64,000 bases of DNA from Halieaceae bacterium (lineage in GTDB: Bacteria > Pseudomonadota > Gammaproteobacteria > Pseudomonadales > Halieaceae), in contig CACCPA010000001.1 of the NCBI GenBank assembly GCA_902547755.1, forward strand, positions 186,001 through 250,000, written 5' to 3'. Positions 11,799 to 21,625 of the stretch are shown piece after piece (the stretch's first letter is position 1; every line of letters starts with the position of its first letter). The notes under the pieces were generated by a model. The model had not been told where the DNA came from. It saw only the letters and a program-made list of their open reading frames with translations, and did not search any database. The translations under genes were made by a program, and so were the position numbers.

Positions 11799-13700
11799 AT
11801 GTCTTCCAAGCAAACTATGGGATTTCAGACCGAAGCAAAGCGACTGCTTCAGTTGATGATTCATTCGCTTTATTCAAACCGCGAAATTTTCCTTCGCGAA
11901 CTTATTTCGAATGCGTCGGATGCCATTGATAAGAGGCGGTTTGCAGCTATCGAAGACAGCGCTCTTGATGTGGGCGGCGAGGGCTATGAAATTCGCGTCG
12001 ATGTCGATGAAACAGCCAAGACCCTCTCTATTAGCGACAACGGTATTGGCATGTCGCGCGACGATATTATCGATAACCTCGGCACGATCGCGAAGTCGGG
12101 AACCGCTGCGTTCATGGAGCAACTCAGTGGTGATCAGCAGAAAGACAGCCAACTGATCGGTCAGTTTGGCGTTGGCTTTTATTCCTCCTTTATTGTCGCC
12201 GACTGTGTTGAGGTTATTTCCCGAAAAGCGGGAGAGCCTTCGGCCACGCGCTGGGAGTCCACGGGTGAGGATGAATTCGATATTGACGAGGCGGAACGAG
12301 ACGCACCGGGTACCACAGTTGTGCTCCATCTGGGCGGCGAATCACACGAGTTTGCCTCGCCCTGGCGAGTCAGAAGCGTTATTAAAAAATATTCTGATCA
12401 CATCTCTGTGCCTGTATTGATGCTTGAGCAAGCGATGCCCAAGAGTGAGGACGACGAGACCGAATCCGAGACGCCCGAGCCTCAGTGGGAGCGCATTAAC
12501 GAAGCCAAGGCGCTTTGGACGCGTAGCCGCTCCGATGTGAGTGATGATGAATACAAGGAGTTCTACCGTCATGTTTCCAGCGACTACCAGGATCCACTGA
12601 GCTGGAGCCATAACCGGGTTGAAGGAAAGCTCGATTACACCTCGCTGTTATACATCCCGAGTCAGGCGCCGTTCGATCTGTGGAATCGGGAGGGTGCGCG
12701 TGGTCTTAAGCTCTACATTCAGCGAACCTTCATCATGGACGATGCAGAGCAGTTTTTGCCGCTCTATCTGCGTTTTGTGAAGGGCGTTCTGGATTCACAG
12801 GACTTACCACTCAATATTTCGAGGGAAATTTTGCAGCAGAGCTCGCAGGTCGACTCGTTGCGAAACGCGGTCACAAAGCGTGTCCTCGACATGTTGAGCA
12901 AGCTGGCAAAGTCGGACGAGGAAAAGTATCAGTCGTTCTGGGATGTCTTTGGCAACGTGCTGAAAGAGGGTCCGGGAGAGGACTTCGCGAATCGGGAAAA
13001 GATCGCAGAACTCATGCGATTTGCATCGACACACACCGATGAGTCGATACAGAACGTCTCCTTGAAGCAATACGTTGAACGCATGCAAGACGGTCAAGAC
13101 GCCATTTATTATGTGGTCGCTGATAACCATGTAACCGCTAAAAATAGCCCGCACATTGAGGTATTCCGCAAGAAAGGCATTGAAGTGCTGCTCTTATCCG
13201 ACCGTATTGATGATTGGTTGATGGGGCACCTTAACGAGTTCGACGGGAAGGCACTGAAGGACATCGCCAAAGGTGAACTGGACCTCGGCGAGAGCACCGA
13301 AGAGGAAAAAGCCGAGTTAGAAGCGGCTAAAACCGAGAACGAGGGACTGTTAGAGCGATTGAAAGGCGCCCTTGACGGTCGTGTCAGCGAGGTTCGTCCC
13401 ACGCTCAGGCTCACCGACTCACCGGCCTGTCTGGTTGTGGGCGAGCATGAGCTCGGCGCACAGATGCGCCGCATTCTGGAAGCGGCAGGCCAGGAGTTGC
13501 CTGATAGCGAGCCGATTCTCGAGGTCAATACATCCCATGGACTGGTTAAGCGAATGGATGGAGAGCAGGACGAAGATCGCTTCGCCGATCTCGCGCTAAT
13601 TCTGCTTGACCAAGCTACGCTGGCGCAGGGTTCCCAGTTAGATGACCCCGCGAGCTACGTGGCTCGGATGAACAAACTTCTGGTTGAGATGAGCGCCTAG
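11799..13700 (+). CDS. htpG: Chaperone HtpG (Hsp90)
   Basis: Bacterial Hsp90, an ATP-dependent homodimeric chaperone. At 633 residues it has the GHKL ATPase domain ([15 protein letters not shown] with the catalytic Glu, [27 protein letters not shown]), the middle domain (NISREILQQ with its Arg) and the C-terminal dimerisation domain. Residues about 215-235 are the acidic linker. ACAGGAG lies upstream. It stands alone between the sucD terminator and the sixA-like gene, whose start lies 1 bp after its stop. Confidence 0.96.
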   Translation: MSSKQTMGFQTEAKRLLQLMIHSLYSNREIFLRELISNASDAIDKRRFAAIEDSALDVGGEGYEIRVDVDETAKTLSISDNGIGMSRDDIIDNLGTIAKSGTAAFMEQLSGDQQKDSQLIGQFGVGFYSSFIVADCVEVISRKAGEPSATRWESTGEDEFDIDEAERDAPGTTVVLHLGGESHEFASPWRVRSVIKKYSDHISVPVLMLEQAMPKSEDDETESETPEPQWERINEAKALWTRSRSDVSDDEYKEFYRHVSSDYQDPLSWSHNRVEGKLDYTSLLYIPSQAPFDLWNREGARGLKLYIQRTFIMDDAEQFLPLYLRFVKGVLDSQDLPLNISREILQQSSQVDSLRNAVTKRVLDMLSKLAKSDEEKYQSFWDVFGNVLKEGPGEDFANREKIAELMRFASTHTDESIQNVSLKQYVERMQDGQDAIYYVVADNHVTAKNSPHIEVFRKKGIEVLLLSDRIDDWLMGHLNEFDGKALKDIAKGELDLGESTEEEKAELEAAKTENEGLLERLKGALDGRVSEVRPTLRLTDSPACLVVGEHELGAQMRRILEAAGQELPDSEPILEVNTSHGLVKRMDGEQDEDRFADLALILLDQATLAQGSQLDDPASYVARMNKLLVEMSA

Positions 13701-13701
13701 C

Positions 13702-14175
13702 GTGCTCCTCACGCTGTGGCGCCATGGTGAGGCGGCTTATAGCCGCCCGGATTCTCAGCGCCAGTTAACTGAGCGGGGAGTCCAACATGTGCGGGCGATG
13801 GTGGGCCTCTACCGGTCGCTGTGTCTGCAACGAGGGCTGGGTATGCCGACTGTGTGTACTCATAGTCCCTATGTCAGAACGAAACAGACAGCCAGTCTGA
13901 TTGCGAGCGAGTTGAGTCTTCCAGATGTTGTATCGCAAGAGCTATTGGCGCCAGGTCAACCCGATTACGTATCAGGTGACTACCTCTCGGAAGAATCGGG
14001 ACACCAGTTGGTCGTTGGGCATCAGCCCTATCTTTCTGAGTTTATTGATGTATGGTGCGACACCTCAGCGCATACCAGCGTTTCGCCCAGTGGTTTTGCC
14101 ATCATCGAATTAACCGCGCCGTGCCGCGGCGGGGGCGAGCTCCTTTATCACGCACCCGAGGGATACCCGCAGTGA
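13702..14175 (+). CDS. SixA-like histidine phosphatase
   Basis: A 157-residue histidine-phosphatase-superfamily protein. The catalytic motif is LTLWRHGEAAY near the N-terminus; the second His lies in VVGHQPYLSEF. Length and motif spacing match SixA, which dephosphorylates phospho-His on phosphotransfer proteins, but the substrate here cannot be read from sequence. The start is GTG at 13702, right after the htpG stop. It overlaps the next hydrolase by 4 bp (GTGA), so the two are probably coupled. Confidence 0.8.
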   Translation: MLLTLWRHGEAAYSRPDSQRQLTERGVQHVRAMVGLYRSLCLQRGLGMPTVCTHSPYVRTKQTASLIASELSLPDVVSQELLAPGQPDYVSGDYLSEESGHQLVVGHQPYLSEFIDVWCDTSAHTSVSPSGFAIIELTAPCRGGGELLYHAPEGYPQ

Positions 14176-15068
14176 ATGACCAGCCAACTGACGTTGCGTT
14201 TGAAACCGACGGACTCACCTATCGCGGATTGGCCTGGGGCGATACGAGAAAACCCTTGGTTTTTGCGATCCACGGATGGCTGGACAATGCGCTCAGTTTT
14301 GCGGTGCTTGCGCCCCTCCTTACCAACTACCGAGTGATATCGATCGACCTGTCAGGTCATGGCTTGAGCAGCCACCGATCTGCAGATGCGAACTATCATA
14401 TTTGGGATGATATCCCCCAGCTGATGGCAGTCATTGATCAACTGGATGTGAGTGGAGCGCATATTGTCGGTCACAGTCGTGGCGCCGCCGTGGCAGGCAT
14501 GTTGGCGGTAGCCCTAGATGAGCGCTGCCTCAGCCTGACTATGCTCGATGGCATGATCTCACGCTCATTTGAAAACGATAACGGGGCTGAGCTTTTTCGT
14601 ACGTCTTTGGCGGAACGTACAAAGTACATGGCGCGACCTCCCCGTATTTTTGAATCGGTAGAGCAGTTCATTGATTCACGCTCGCGATACGGTTTCACCC
14701 GTGAGAACGCCGAGGTGCTGGTACCGCGGGCATTACGCCTAGTTGATGAGGGGTGGCTTCTGTTGAGCGACCCCAAACTGTTTGGTAGCAGTACCATCAA
14801 GATGTCAGAGGAAACATCAGATTCTCTCTATCGGGCCATGAACTTTCCGGTGGCTGCGATCACGGGAGATACGGGTTTCTTCACGAGTGACGAAGCGCAG
14901 CAAAGAATTGCCGGCATCGCGAATTTTGCACCCAACTTCCACCAGCTGACCGTCCCAGGTCCTCACCATTTCCACATGGAGGGTGAGGTTGAATCACTGG
15001 CTAGCCTGTTGACTCGGTTCTTCGCGACAGGGGAGCTTGTTACCGACCTCTTAGAGCGGGCAAGTTAA
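14172..15068 (+). CDS. Alpha/beta hydrolase
   Basis: A 298-residue alpha/beta-hydrolase fold protein. It has the oxyanion-hole motif [11 protein letters not shown], the nucleophile elbow [11 protein letters not shown] and the C-terminal catalytic His in GPHHFHME. It resembles the MhpC/serine hydrolase-like proteins often found beside housekeeping genes; the substrate is unknown. I take the GTG at 14172, overlapping the sixA-like stop; an upstream in-frame ATG at 14052 lies deep inside that gene and is unlikely. The 3' end overlaps convergent folE by 29 bp. Confidence 0.8.
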   Translation: MNDQPTDVAFETDGLTYRGLAWGDTRKPLVFAIHGWLDNALSFAVLAPLLTNYRVISIDLSGHGLSSHRSADANYHIWDDIPQLMAVIDQLDVSGAHIVGHSRGAAVAGMLAVALDERCLSLTMLDGMISRSFENDNGAELFRTSLAERTKYMARPPRIFESVEQFIDSRSRYGFTRENAEVLVPRALRLVDEGWLLLSDPKLFGSSTIKMSEETSDSLYRAMNFPVAAITGDTGFFTSDEAQQRIAGIANFAPNFHQLTVPGPHHFHMEGEVESLASLLTRFFATGELVTDLLERAS

Positions 15069-15600
15069 GCAGCGACAGGAATTCCTCTCGCGTCTTCGCA
15101 TCTTCACGGAATGAGCCGAGCATGGCCGACGTCTTGGTGACAGAGTTTTGTTTCTCTACACCTCGCATCATCATGCACATATGCTCGGCTTCAATGATAA
15201 CGCCAACGCCTTCCGCACCGGTTACTTCGCGGATTGATTCAGCGATTTGCAGCGTGAGTTGCTCTTGAATTTGAAGGCGCCTAGCAAACATGTCGACAAT
15301 CCGAGCCACTTTTGAGAGATCCAGTACTTTGCCCTGTGGCAGGTAGGCGACGTGGCAACGACCAACGAAGGGGAGTAAGTGGTGCTCGTACAGCGAGTAA
15401 AGCTCGATATCTTGTACTAGAACCATCTCACTGGAATCACTTGGGAACAGCGCATCGTTAGTGACGGTCTTTAAGTCCTGATGATAGCCATGAGTTAAAA
15501 ACTTAAAGGCTTCTGACGCTCTTTTCGGCGTGTCTTGAAGCCCGGGGCGCCGTAAATCCTCCCCAACTGCCTCAATTATTTTTTCCCAATGCTGTTCCAT
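15040..15600 (-). CDS. folE: GTP cyclohydrolase I
   Basis: Converts GTP to 7,8-dihydroneopterin triphosphate, the first step of folate (and queuosine) synthesis. At 186 residues it has the conserved segments [19 protein letters not shown] and [15 protein letters not shown], which contain the zinc-binding Cys/His and catalytic residues, and [13 protein letters not shown]. It is convergent with the preceding hydrolase (29-bp overlap) and divergent from prmB across about 32 bp. queF further on also belongs to the GTP-to-queuosine route. Confidence 0.95.
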   Translation of the reverse strand: MEQHWEKIIEAVGEDLRRPGLQDTPKRASEAFKFLTHGYHQDLKTVTNDALFPSDSSEMVLVQDIELYSLYEHHLLPFVGRCHVAYLPQGKVLDLSKVARIVDMFARRLQIQEQLTLQIAESIREVTGAEGVGVIIEAEHMCMMMRGVEKQNSVTKTSAMLGSFREDAKTREEFLSLLNLPALRGR

Positions 15601-15632
15601 GCACCCCTCCCCAGGAATGCGCGAATGGTATC

Positions 15633-16568
15633 ATGACTCCTCAATTTGAGGCTGAGCAGATGACGACATTTCGAGAGGTTTTGATCGATGCAGAAACTGA
15701 GCTTTTGGGGGCCGATCTCTTCTTTGGACATGGGTATGAATCAGCACATGATGAGGCTGTGGCCCTGGTACTAGCGGCAGCAGACTGCTCTTTGGTAGAC
15801 ACCAGTGCAGCCATCTTGGATACCGGGTATCCAGCCTTTGCATTGCAAAAACTACGCTCCTTTCTGATCGTCCGATGCGAGGAGCGTTTGCCTGTGGCCT
15901 ATATCATCGGAGAAGCCTGGCTAGGCCACTTATGCTTCAAAAGTGACGCAAGGGCATTGGTCCCACGGTCACCTGTCGCTGAGCTCGTTCTGAACCAGTT
16001 CGAGCCCTGGTATCAAGGACCAGATCCGCAAGTCATCATCGATGTCTGCTGTGGTGGGGGCAGCCTCGGTATGCTCGCCAAGTCGCTGTTTCCATCGGCA
16101 CAGGTGCTTCTGAGTGACCTCGACTCAGCTGCTTTGTCCCTGGCCTCTGAAAACAGCCAGATTCACGCCGTGGACGGCATTGTGCGAGGTGATTTGCTCT
16201 CGTGGTGTAGGTCCTCATGCGTCGACGTCATTATTGCTAACCCGCCGTATGTTGACGCAGATGATATGCGGGGACTGCCTGCAGAGTACCGACATGAACC
16301 CGGGCTGGCACTGGCAGGCGGTGACGATGGCCTCGATTTGGTGAGAGTCTTACTCGCTGACGCGGCTCGAATTCTTCGGCCCACAGGTCTTCTGATCCTC
16401 GAAGTGGGTAACAGTTTTGAAGCACTGGATGATTTATCGGAGCAGTTGCACCCGATTTGGGTGGAACTGCAGCAGGGCGGTCACGGGGTTGCCGTTTTTA
16501 TGGCTCAGGATCTGGCACAATGGGCGGTATCGGAAGACACCACAAATCCAGTAGTGTCGGCAAAGTGA
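15633..16568 (+). CDS. prmB: Ribosomal protein L3 glutamine methyltransferase
   Basis: SAM-dependent N5-glutamine methyltransferase of the HemK family. At 311 residues it has the N-terminal helical substrate domain, the SAM motif IDVCCGGGSLGML (about 135-147) and the hallmark NPPY in IIANPPYVDADDM. Its position directly before aroC is the classical prmB-aroC arrangement, which favours PrmB over PrmC. Two in-frame ATGs (15633, 15660) are possible starts; the first has only a weak binding site. Confidence 0.9.
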   Translation: MTPQFEAEQMTTFREVLIDAETELLGADLFFGHGYESAHDEAVALVLAAADCSLVDTSAAILDTGYPAFALQKLRSFLIVRCEERLPVAYIIGEAWLGHLCFKSDARALVPRSPVAELVLNQFEPWYQGPDPQVIIDVCCGGGSLGMLAKSLFPSAQVLLSDLDSAALSLASENSQIHAVDGIVRGDLLSWCRSSCVDVIIANPPYVDADDMRGLPAEYRHEPGLALAGGDDGLDLVRVLLADAARILRPTGLLILEVGNSFEALDDLSEQLHPIWVELQQGGHGVAVFMAQDLAQWAVSEDTTNPVVSAK

Positions 16569-16583
16569 AAGTAGGGAAGTCAC

Positions 16584-17669
16584 ATGTCGGGTAATTCCTT
16601 CGGCCGTTTGTTTACAGTGACCACCTTTGGCGAAAGCCATGGGCTGGGCATAGGCTGCATCATAGACGGGTGTCCGCCAGGCCTTGAGTTGAGCGCGGCC
16701 GATTTACAACCCGATTTAGATCGGCGTAAGCCAGGCACCTCCCGTTTCACAACCCAACGTAAAGAGCCCGATGAAGTTCAAATTCTGTCAGGTGTCTTCG
16801 AAGGTCGAACAACGGGAACGCCCATTGGTCTTTTGATCATGAATACTGATCAAAAGTCGAAGGATTACAGCAAGATCAAAGACGTGTTTCGTCCAGCGCA
16901 TGCGGATTACACCTACCAACAAAAGTATGGTGCACGTGATTATCGTGGTGGAGGTCGATCCTCCGCGCGGGAGACCGCAATGAGAGTCGCCGCGGGCGCT
17001 GTTGCCAAAAAGTGGTTAAAGGAACGCTACGGGGTGTCGATTCGAGGCTGCCTCAGTGCGTTGGGACCACTTCAGGTATCGGAAACAGATTGGGATCTGG
17101 TTGAAACCAATCCGTTCTTTTGTGGTGATGCCGCGTTGATACCTGCGCTCGAGGACTACATGACCCAAATTCGGCGCGACGGGGACTCGATTGGTGCGAA
17201 ACTAGAGATTGTTGCAGAAGGACTACCACCCGGTTGGGGCGAGCCTATTTTTGATCGTCTCGATGCTGATATCGCCTCTGCGATGATGGGGATCAATGCG
17301 GTGAAGGGTGTTGAGATCGGCGCTGGCTTTGCAGTCGTCAATCAGCGCGGGAGCGAACACCGTGACGAGCTGACAGCAGAGGGCTTTCTCAGTAATAACG
17401 CCGGAGGTGTATTGGGGGGAATCTCTAGCGGTCAGCCTATCAGTGTCGGGATAGCGCTCAAGCCGACCTCATCGATTCAGGTGCCAGGGCAATCCATAGA
17501 CATCGATGGTAATGCCGCGGATGTTATTACCACCGGACGCCATGATCCTTGTGTGGGTTTGCGGGCCGTTCCCATAGCTGAGGCAATGTTGGCGCTGGTG
17601 CTAATGGATCACGCCCTTCGACATCGTGGACAGAATGCTGATGTGGTGTCTCCCACACCTGTTATCTAG
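16584..17669 (+). CDS. aroC: Chorismate synthase
   Basis: Catalyses the last shikimate-pathway step (EPSP to chorismate) with reduced FMN. At 361 residues it is full length. Signatures include [19 protein letters not shown] at the start, [19 protein letters not shown], and the C-terminal [17 protein letters not shown]. The TAGGGAAG upstream of ATG is a good binding site. It lies 15 bp after prmB. Confidence 0.97.
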   Translation: MSGNSFGRLFTVTTFGESHGLGIGCIIDGCPPGLELSAADLQPDLDRRKPGTSRFTTQRKEPDEVQILSGVFEGRTTGTPIGLLIMNTDQKSKDYSKIKDVFRPAHADYTYQQKYGARDYRGGGRSSARETAMRVAAGAVAKKWLKERYGVSIRGCLSALGPLQVSETDWDLVETNPFFCGDAALIPALEDYMTQIRRDGDSIGAKLEIVAEGLPPGWGEPIFDRLDADIASAMMGINAVKGVEIGAGFAVVNQRGSEHRDELTAEGFLSNNAGGVLGGISSGQPISVGIALKPTSSIQVPGQSIDIDGNAADVITTGRHDPCVGLRAVPIAEAMLALVLMDHALRHRGQNADVVSPTPVI

Positions 17670-17678
17670 TTGCGAGCG

Positions 17679-17891
17679 ATGCTGAATCGGCGCTACATAA
17701 AAGCCTTACGCACGGCGACCCTAGGGGTATTGGCAACCTTGGCACTCATATGGGGCGCCGTCGATATCGTGGGTGTATCTGCTGAAGCACTGTGGGACTA
17801 CGTCTGGCTCAGCATGCAAGGCGTTCTGCTCCTTATTGTGATAGCAGCGCCCGTTGCAGTGCTACTGCGTTTTATTCGCCGGCGCCCTTAG
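17679..17891 (+). CDS. Small inner-membrane protein, unknown
   Basis: A 70-residue protein with a basic start (MLNRRYIKALRTATLG) and two membrane helices (about 12-30 and 43-63), ending in FIRRRP. It starts 9 bp after the aroC stop and probably shares that transcript. I do not recognise a family. A TTG at 17670 is an alternative start. The stop overlaps the stop of the convergent ACT-domain gene. Confidence 0.65.
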   Translation: MLNRRYIKALRTATLGVLATLALIWGAVDIVGVSAEALWDYVWLSMQGVLLLIVIAAPVAVLLRFIRRRP

Positions 17892-18409
17892 CTTTTTACC
17901 GACTCAATATCGATTTCAAGCGTCATTCGCTCTTCAATTCCATCGAGCCGGTCTCTGAGTTCTTCTAGACCAAAACCTGCCGGCGCACAGGTATCGAGTT
18001 CAGCAATGAATAACGGCTCGCCAGACCAGGCACCACTCTCTACGCGCGATGTGAAGTGCAAAATATTGACGTCGAGTTCGGCAAGCTCATGTGTGATTTC
18101 ATACACGATCCCGGGTCGATTGGGGCCGGTGAGGGCGAGGTGTAAATTCGGTTCTATTTGAGGCTGTGACACAGCTTCTGTGATGTGTATGGCCAAGTCG
18201 GTATTGTCGTCTTCCTCGACCGCCTGGTTGATGGCCTGAAATCCTTCACTCGAAACGTGAACTAAAATCGCCCCCGCGAATGCGCCGCCAAGGCGTGTCA
18301 GCTCGCTCTGCTGCCAATCGCCGCCATGACTTTTGACCAATTCTGCCAGTGTCTCCACTAAGCCTGTTCGGTCAGCGCCCGCAAATGTGATGACATATTG
18401 TTGTTGCAT
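17888..18409 (-). CDS. Tandem ACT-domain regulator (GcvR-like)
   Basis: A 173-residue protein with two ACT-type domains: residues 1-80, opening QQQYVITFAGADRTGLVET, and about 85-165, with LALTGPNRPGIVYEIT. This is the layout of GcvR, the glycine-cleavage-system repressor partner, and of related amino-acid-sensing proteins. The start at 18409 follows AAGGGGATCC, a clear binding site; an upstream ATG at 18448 is less likely. No gcv genes are visible nearby, so the GcvR role is family inference. Confidence 0.75.
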   Translation of the reverse strand: MQQQYVITFAGADRTGLVETLAELVKSHGGDWQQSELTRLGGAFAGAILVHVSSEGFQAINQAVEEDDNTDLAIHITEAVSQPQIEPNLHLALTGPNRPGIVYEITHELAELDVNILHFTSRVESGAWSGEPLFIAELDTCAPAGFGLEELRDRLDGIEERMTLEIDIESVKS

Positions 18410-18496
18410 GGATCCCCTTGGCCGCGCGTAGCGGTTATCATCTGGCATAACAATGTAGATGCCCTGTATACGCAGAAATCGAGATAGGAGTTGACT

Positions 18497-19297
18497 GTGA
18501 AAAGAATAAGCTTGGTGTTGCTCGCTCTAGTGTCCTCTTTGGCTTTTGCCGATGGTCACAAAGGTTTGGACTGGGATACCGCTTTGAGCGGAGATCATCG
18601 CTCTGAATCTAACCGTGGTCGGGACCAATACCGTCACCCGCGTGAAACGCTTGAGTTTTTTGGATTGTCGGCAGAGATGACCGTTTTGGAAGTCTCGCCC
18701 GGTGGTGGGTGGTACACGGAGGTGCTTGCGCCGCTTCTAAAGGATCATGGTCAATTGGTGGCAGGCCATGGGGCGCTCAATGGCAGTGCTTATGGTCGTC
18801 GCTCACTCGGTGGTTACTTACAGAAGCTCGGGCGGGCTCACGATGTGTACTCAGCTGTTGATGTCAGGGTGATGCAGCCGCCCGCTATGCCGCTGGACGT
18901 AAAGGCGGGCTCCGTCGACATGGCAGTGGTATTTCGTAACGTTCACTCTTGGCTACGGGCCGGTACGGCTGAAGCCTCGCTGGCAGATATTCACCGCGCG
19001 CTCAAGTCTGGAGGCACACTTGGCATTGTTCAGCACCGTGGCACTGACGGCATGACAGTTGAGCAGATGAAGCGCACCGCTTATGTAACTGAGTCAAAGG
19101 TTATCGAGATGGCGGAAGCCGCAGGTTTTGTGCTCGATGGGAAAAGCGAAATCAACGCGAACACTAAAGATACCAAAGACTATCCAGGTGGCGTTTGGAC
19201 GCTACCACCTAGCTTTGGTGCTGGTGACGACAATCGTGCAAAGTACGCGGCGATCGGCGAGAGTGATCGCATGACGCTGCGCTTCAAGAAGCCCTGA
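18497..19297 (+). CDS. Secreted SAM-methyltransferase-like protein
   Basis: A 266-residue protein with a signal peptide (MKRISLVLLALVSSLAFA, cleavage about residue 18) followed by a class I methyltransferase-like core. VLEVSPGGGWYTEVLAPLL resembles the SAM-binding motif I. Such exported methyltransferase-like proteins are common in marine Gammaproteobacteria and have no settled function. GTG at 18497 is 6 bp after AGGAG. It leads a likely operon with tusA, epmC and pdxB. Confidence 0.75.
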   Translation: MKRISLVLLALVSSLAFADGHKGLDWDTALSGDHRSESNRGRDQYRHPRETLEFFGLSAEMTVLEVSPGGGWYTEVLAPLLKDHGQLVAGHGALNGSAYGRRSLGGYLQKLGRAHDVYSAVDVRVMQPPAMPLDVKAGSVDMAVVFRNVHSWLRAGTAEASLADIHRALKSGGTLGIVQHRGTDGMTVEQMKRTAYVTESKVIEMAEAAGFVLDGKSEINANTKDTKDYPGGVWTLPPSFGAGDDNRAKYAAIGESDRMTLRFKKP

Positions 19298-19318
19298 GAA
19301 AAGGGGTTAGCGCGTTCT

Positions 19319-19543
19319 GTGGAGTATCAGGTCGATGCAACGGGGCTGAAGTGCCCAGAGCCGGTTATGATGCTCCATGCGGCTATCCGCAAAGCGTCGT
19401 CGGGTGATGTTATCTGTCTTACGGCCACAGATCCCTCCACTCAGCGTGATGTTGCGAAATTCTGCGATTTCTTGGGACACGAACTGCTAGAACATCATCA
19501 GGATGAGACGCGTTTGCTCTATCGTGTAAAAAAGGCCGGTTAG
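19319..19543 (+). CDS. tusA: TusA-family sulfurtransferase
   Basis: A 74-residue SirA/TusA-fold protein. The catalytic motif LKCPEPVMMLH (Cys about 14) lies near the N-terminus, as expected for sulfur relay to tRNA 2-thiouridine or molybdenum cofactor. The start is GTG at 19319. The stop abuts the epmC start, so the genes are co-transcribed. It could be another TusA-like paralogue; no dsr or tusBCD genes are nearby. Confidence 0.85.
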   Translation: MEYQVDATGLKCPEPVMMLHAAIRKASSGDVICLTATDPSTQRDVAKFCDFLGHELLEHHQDETRLLYRVKKAG

Positions 19544-19544
19544 T

Positions 19545-20048
19545 GTGAGCCAGCAGTCCCTAGGTGAGGCTTTGGTAGGCGTCTTTAACCACGTTTTTCA
19601 AGCGGCGGACGCCACGATCTTATGTGGAGGGGCTGCTGAGCCTTATTACGAACCTGGCGCACCCTCAGTCATCTATTTTCGCGAAGATTTTGTTCGCAGT
19701 GCCTTACACGAGGTCGCGCATTGGTGTGTCGCGGGTCCCGTACGCAGGGGATTACCTGACTATGGATACTGGTATGCGCCCGATGGGCGCAATGCTGATC
19801 AGCAGAGCGCGTTTTACAGTGTGGAGGTGAAACCCCAGGCCATCGAGGCTCTATTTTGCGAGGCCTTAGATCTCACCTTCGCGGTGAGTATGGATAATCT
19901 GACAGTGGACGCCAATTGCCCCGAAATCATTGATTTTAAAGCTGCGGTTGATCGACAAATAATGCATTTTCGGCATCAGGGGTTGCCAGATCGGGCGCGG
20001 CGATTCAAAGAGGCCCTGACACTACGAGCAGCAGAGCGCTCGGGCTGA
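19545..20048 (+). CDS. epmC: Elongation factor P hydroxylase
   Basis: Member of the EpmC/YfcM family, which hydroxylates the beta-lysyl-lysine of elongation factor P. At 167 residues it shows the conserved core RSALHEVAHWCVAGPVRR followed by DYGYWYAPDGR, with the putative metal-binding His/Glu residues. The start is GTG at 19545 and the stop overlaps the pdxB ATG by one base. The efp, epmA and epmB genes are not in the window. Confidence 0.88.
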   Translation: MSQQSLGEALVGVFNHVFQAADATILCGGAAEPYYEPGAPSVIYFREDFVRSALHEVAHWCVAGPVRRGLPDYGYWYAPDGRNADQQSAFYSVEVKPQAIEALFCEALDLTFAVSMDNLTVDANCPEIIDFKAAVDRQIMHFRHQGLPDRARRFKEALTLRAAERSG

Positions 20049-21181
20049 TGGCGTTTCCAAAAGTAGTCATCGACAGCGCGATATGGGTCACACCTCGTCT
20101 TTCGGCCCTCCCAATAGAACTGGTTCCTATTCGAGGAACGCAAATCGTTCCTGCCGACCTCAAGGACGCGAATGCCTTGCTCACACGGACCGTAACACAG
20201 GTCGATGCAAAGCTATTGCAGGACAGCCCGATCACCTTTGTAGGGACTGCAAGTGCCGGAACCGATCATATCGATGCGTCATTCTTGTCAGAACGAGGCA
20301 TACAGTTAGCGAATGCGGCCGGATGTAACGCCGCGGCAGTTGCGGACTACGTTTTGGATGCCATCTATCAATGCCAACGCCTGGAATCGTTGATCAACGG
20401 AACAACGGTAGGTCTCGTGGGCTATGGTGCGGTAGGGCGACACCTTGCAGTACGTCTCAGTAAGTTGGGTGGCAAGGTTAAGGTTTATGACCCCTATGTT
20501 GAGAGCCCTGAGTCCGATGTGACATGGTGTTCGCTACCTGAGGTTCTGGGCTGCTCAATCGTCTCGCTGCACGCGGCCTTGCACAACGACCAGCCCCATC
20601 CTAGCGCCCAGATAATCGACAGCGTTGCGGTGAGCTATGTTTCGTCCGATGCATTGTTTATCAATGCGGGGCGCGGGGGCTTAGTGACAGAAGAGGCGCT
20701 CCATAGATTGGCAGACAAGGGCGTTACGCTGGTGTTAGATACCTGGCCTAACGAGCCTAGCGTGTCGCAAGAACTGCTCTCTCGAGCGGCGTTCGCTACG
20801 CCGCACATTGCGGGATACACCCGCACCGCGAAATCAAACGCCACAGACTTTCTTATCGAGCCGCTGGTGCGGGCCTTTAGTTTGGATAACCTGTTCAACA
20901 CGCTCGAGTCTGAGGATTCGAAACAGGTCATGTTGGATCTGTCTCGCCAATCCGATAGTCGTGGTCTCATTGATGTGATGACGGCGGTTACCCGCTTGGC
21001 TCTGGATGACGATGAATTCAGAGAGGCATGGGCAAAGTCACCGACGCCGGATAATTTTGAAATGCAGCGGACGCAGTACAGATTGCGTGATCAATACAGT
21101 GCTTTGGCGGTAGAGACGGTGAACACAAGCACTGAACTTCAACGACTGTTGATTGCGGCAGGTTTTAAGCTGGCTAGTTGA
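20048..21181 (+). CDS. pdxB: Erythronate-4-phosphate dehydrogenase
   Basis: NAD-dependent 2-hydroxyacid dehydrogenase in the pyridoxal-5-phosphate pathway. At 377 residues it has the split catalytic domain, the Rossmann motif VGLVGYGAVGRHLAVRL, the catalytic Arg in INAGRGGLVTEEAL, and the PdxB-type C-terminal dimerisation domain (after about residue 285) that distinguishes it from plain hydroxyacid dehydrogenases. NAAGCNAAAVADYVLDA is also typical of PdxB. It is the last gene of the tusA-epmC-pdxB run. Confidence 0.92.
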   Translation: MAFPKVVIDSAIWVTPRLSALPIELVPIRGTQIVPADLKDANALLTRTVTQVDAKLLQDSPITFVGTASAGTDHIDASFLSERGIQLANAAGCNAAAVADYVLDAIYQCQRLESLINGTTVGLVGYGAVGRHLAVRLSKLGGKVKVYDPYVESPESDVTWCSLPEVLGCSIVSLHAALHNDQPHPSAQIIDSVAVSYVSSDALFINAGRGGLVTEEALHRLADKGVTLVLDTWPNEPSVSQELLSRAAFATPHIAGYTRTAKSNATDFLIEPLVRAFSLDNLFNTLESEDSKQVMLDLSRQSDSRGLIDVMTAVTRLALDDDEFREAWAKSPTPDNFEMQRTQYRLRDQYSALAVETVNTSTELQRLLIAAGFKLAS

Positions 21182-21234
21182 AATTAAAGAGAAAACCCCC
21201 ATAGTAGCTTCAGGCAACGGATAGGAAGGGCCCC

Positions 21235-21624
21235 ATGACTGACAAAGACGACGCGTACTGGCGCGAGAAGCTGACATCCGAGGAGTATCATGTTCTCCGT
21301 CAGAAAGGCACTGAGCGCGCGTTCACGGGTGAGTACTGGGACACGACCGCGGCAGGAACTTATACCTGTCGAGGTTGTGGTGAAACGTTGTTTGAGTCGG
21401 ATAGTAAATTCGATGCTGGTTGCGGTTGGCCTAGCTTTGACAAGCCTGCTGCAGCGGGTGTCATTAACGAAGAGCGGGACACCAGCCACGGTATGATTCG
21501 TACCGAGGTGCTCTGTCAGAACTGCGGCGGGCATTTGGGCCACGTATTTCCCGACGGCCCTACAGAAACTGGGCTTCGCTACTGCATCAACAGTCTGTCA
21601 ATCGATCTCAAAAAAGAGGGCTGA
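21235..21624 (+). CDS. msrB: Peptide-methionine (R)-S-oxide reductase
   Basis: Repairs the R-epimer of methionine sulfoxide in proteins. The product is 129 residues with two structural zinc CxxC pairs (YTCRGCGETLF and LCQNCGGHLGHVF), the GCGWPSF motif and the catalytic Cys in LRYCINS. It is a cytosolic form with no signal peptide. The stop codon lies one base from that of the convergent homocysteine methyltransferase. Confidence 0.95.
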   Translation: MTDKDDAYWREKLTSEEYHVLRQKGTERAFTGEYWDTTAAGTYTCRGCGETLFESDSKFDAGCGWPSFDKPAAAGVINEERDTSHGMIRTEVLCQNCGGHLGHVFPDGPTETGLRYCINSLSIDLKKEG

Positions 21625-21625
21625 G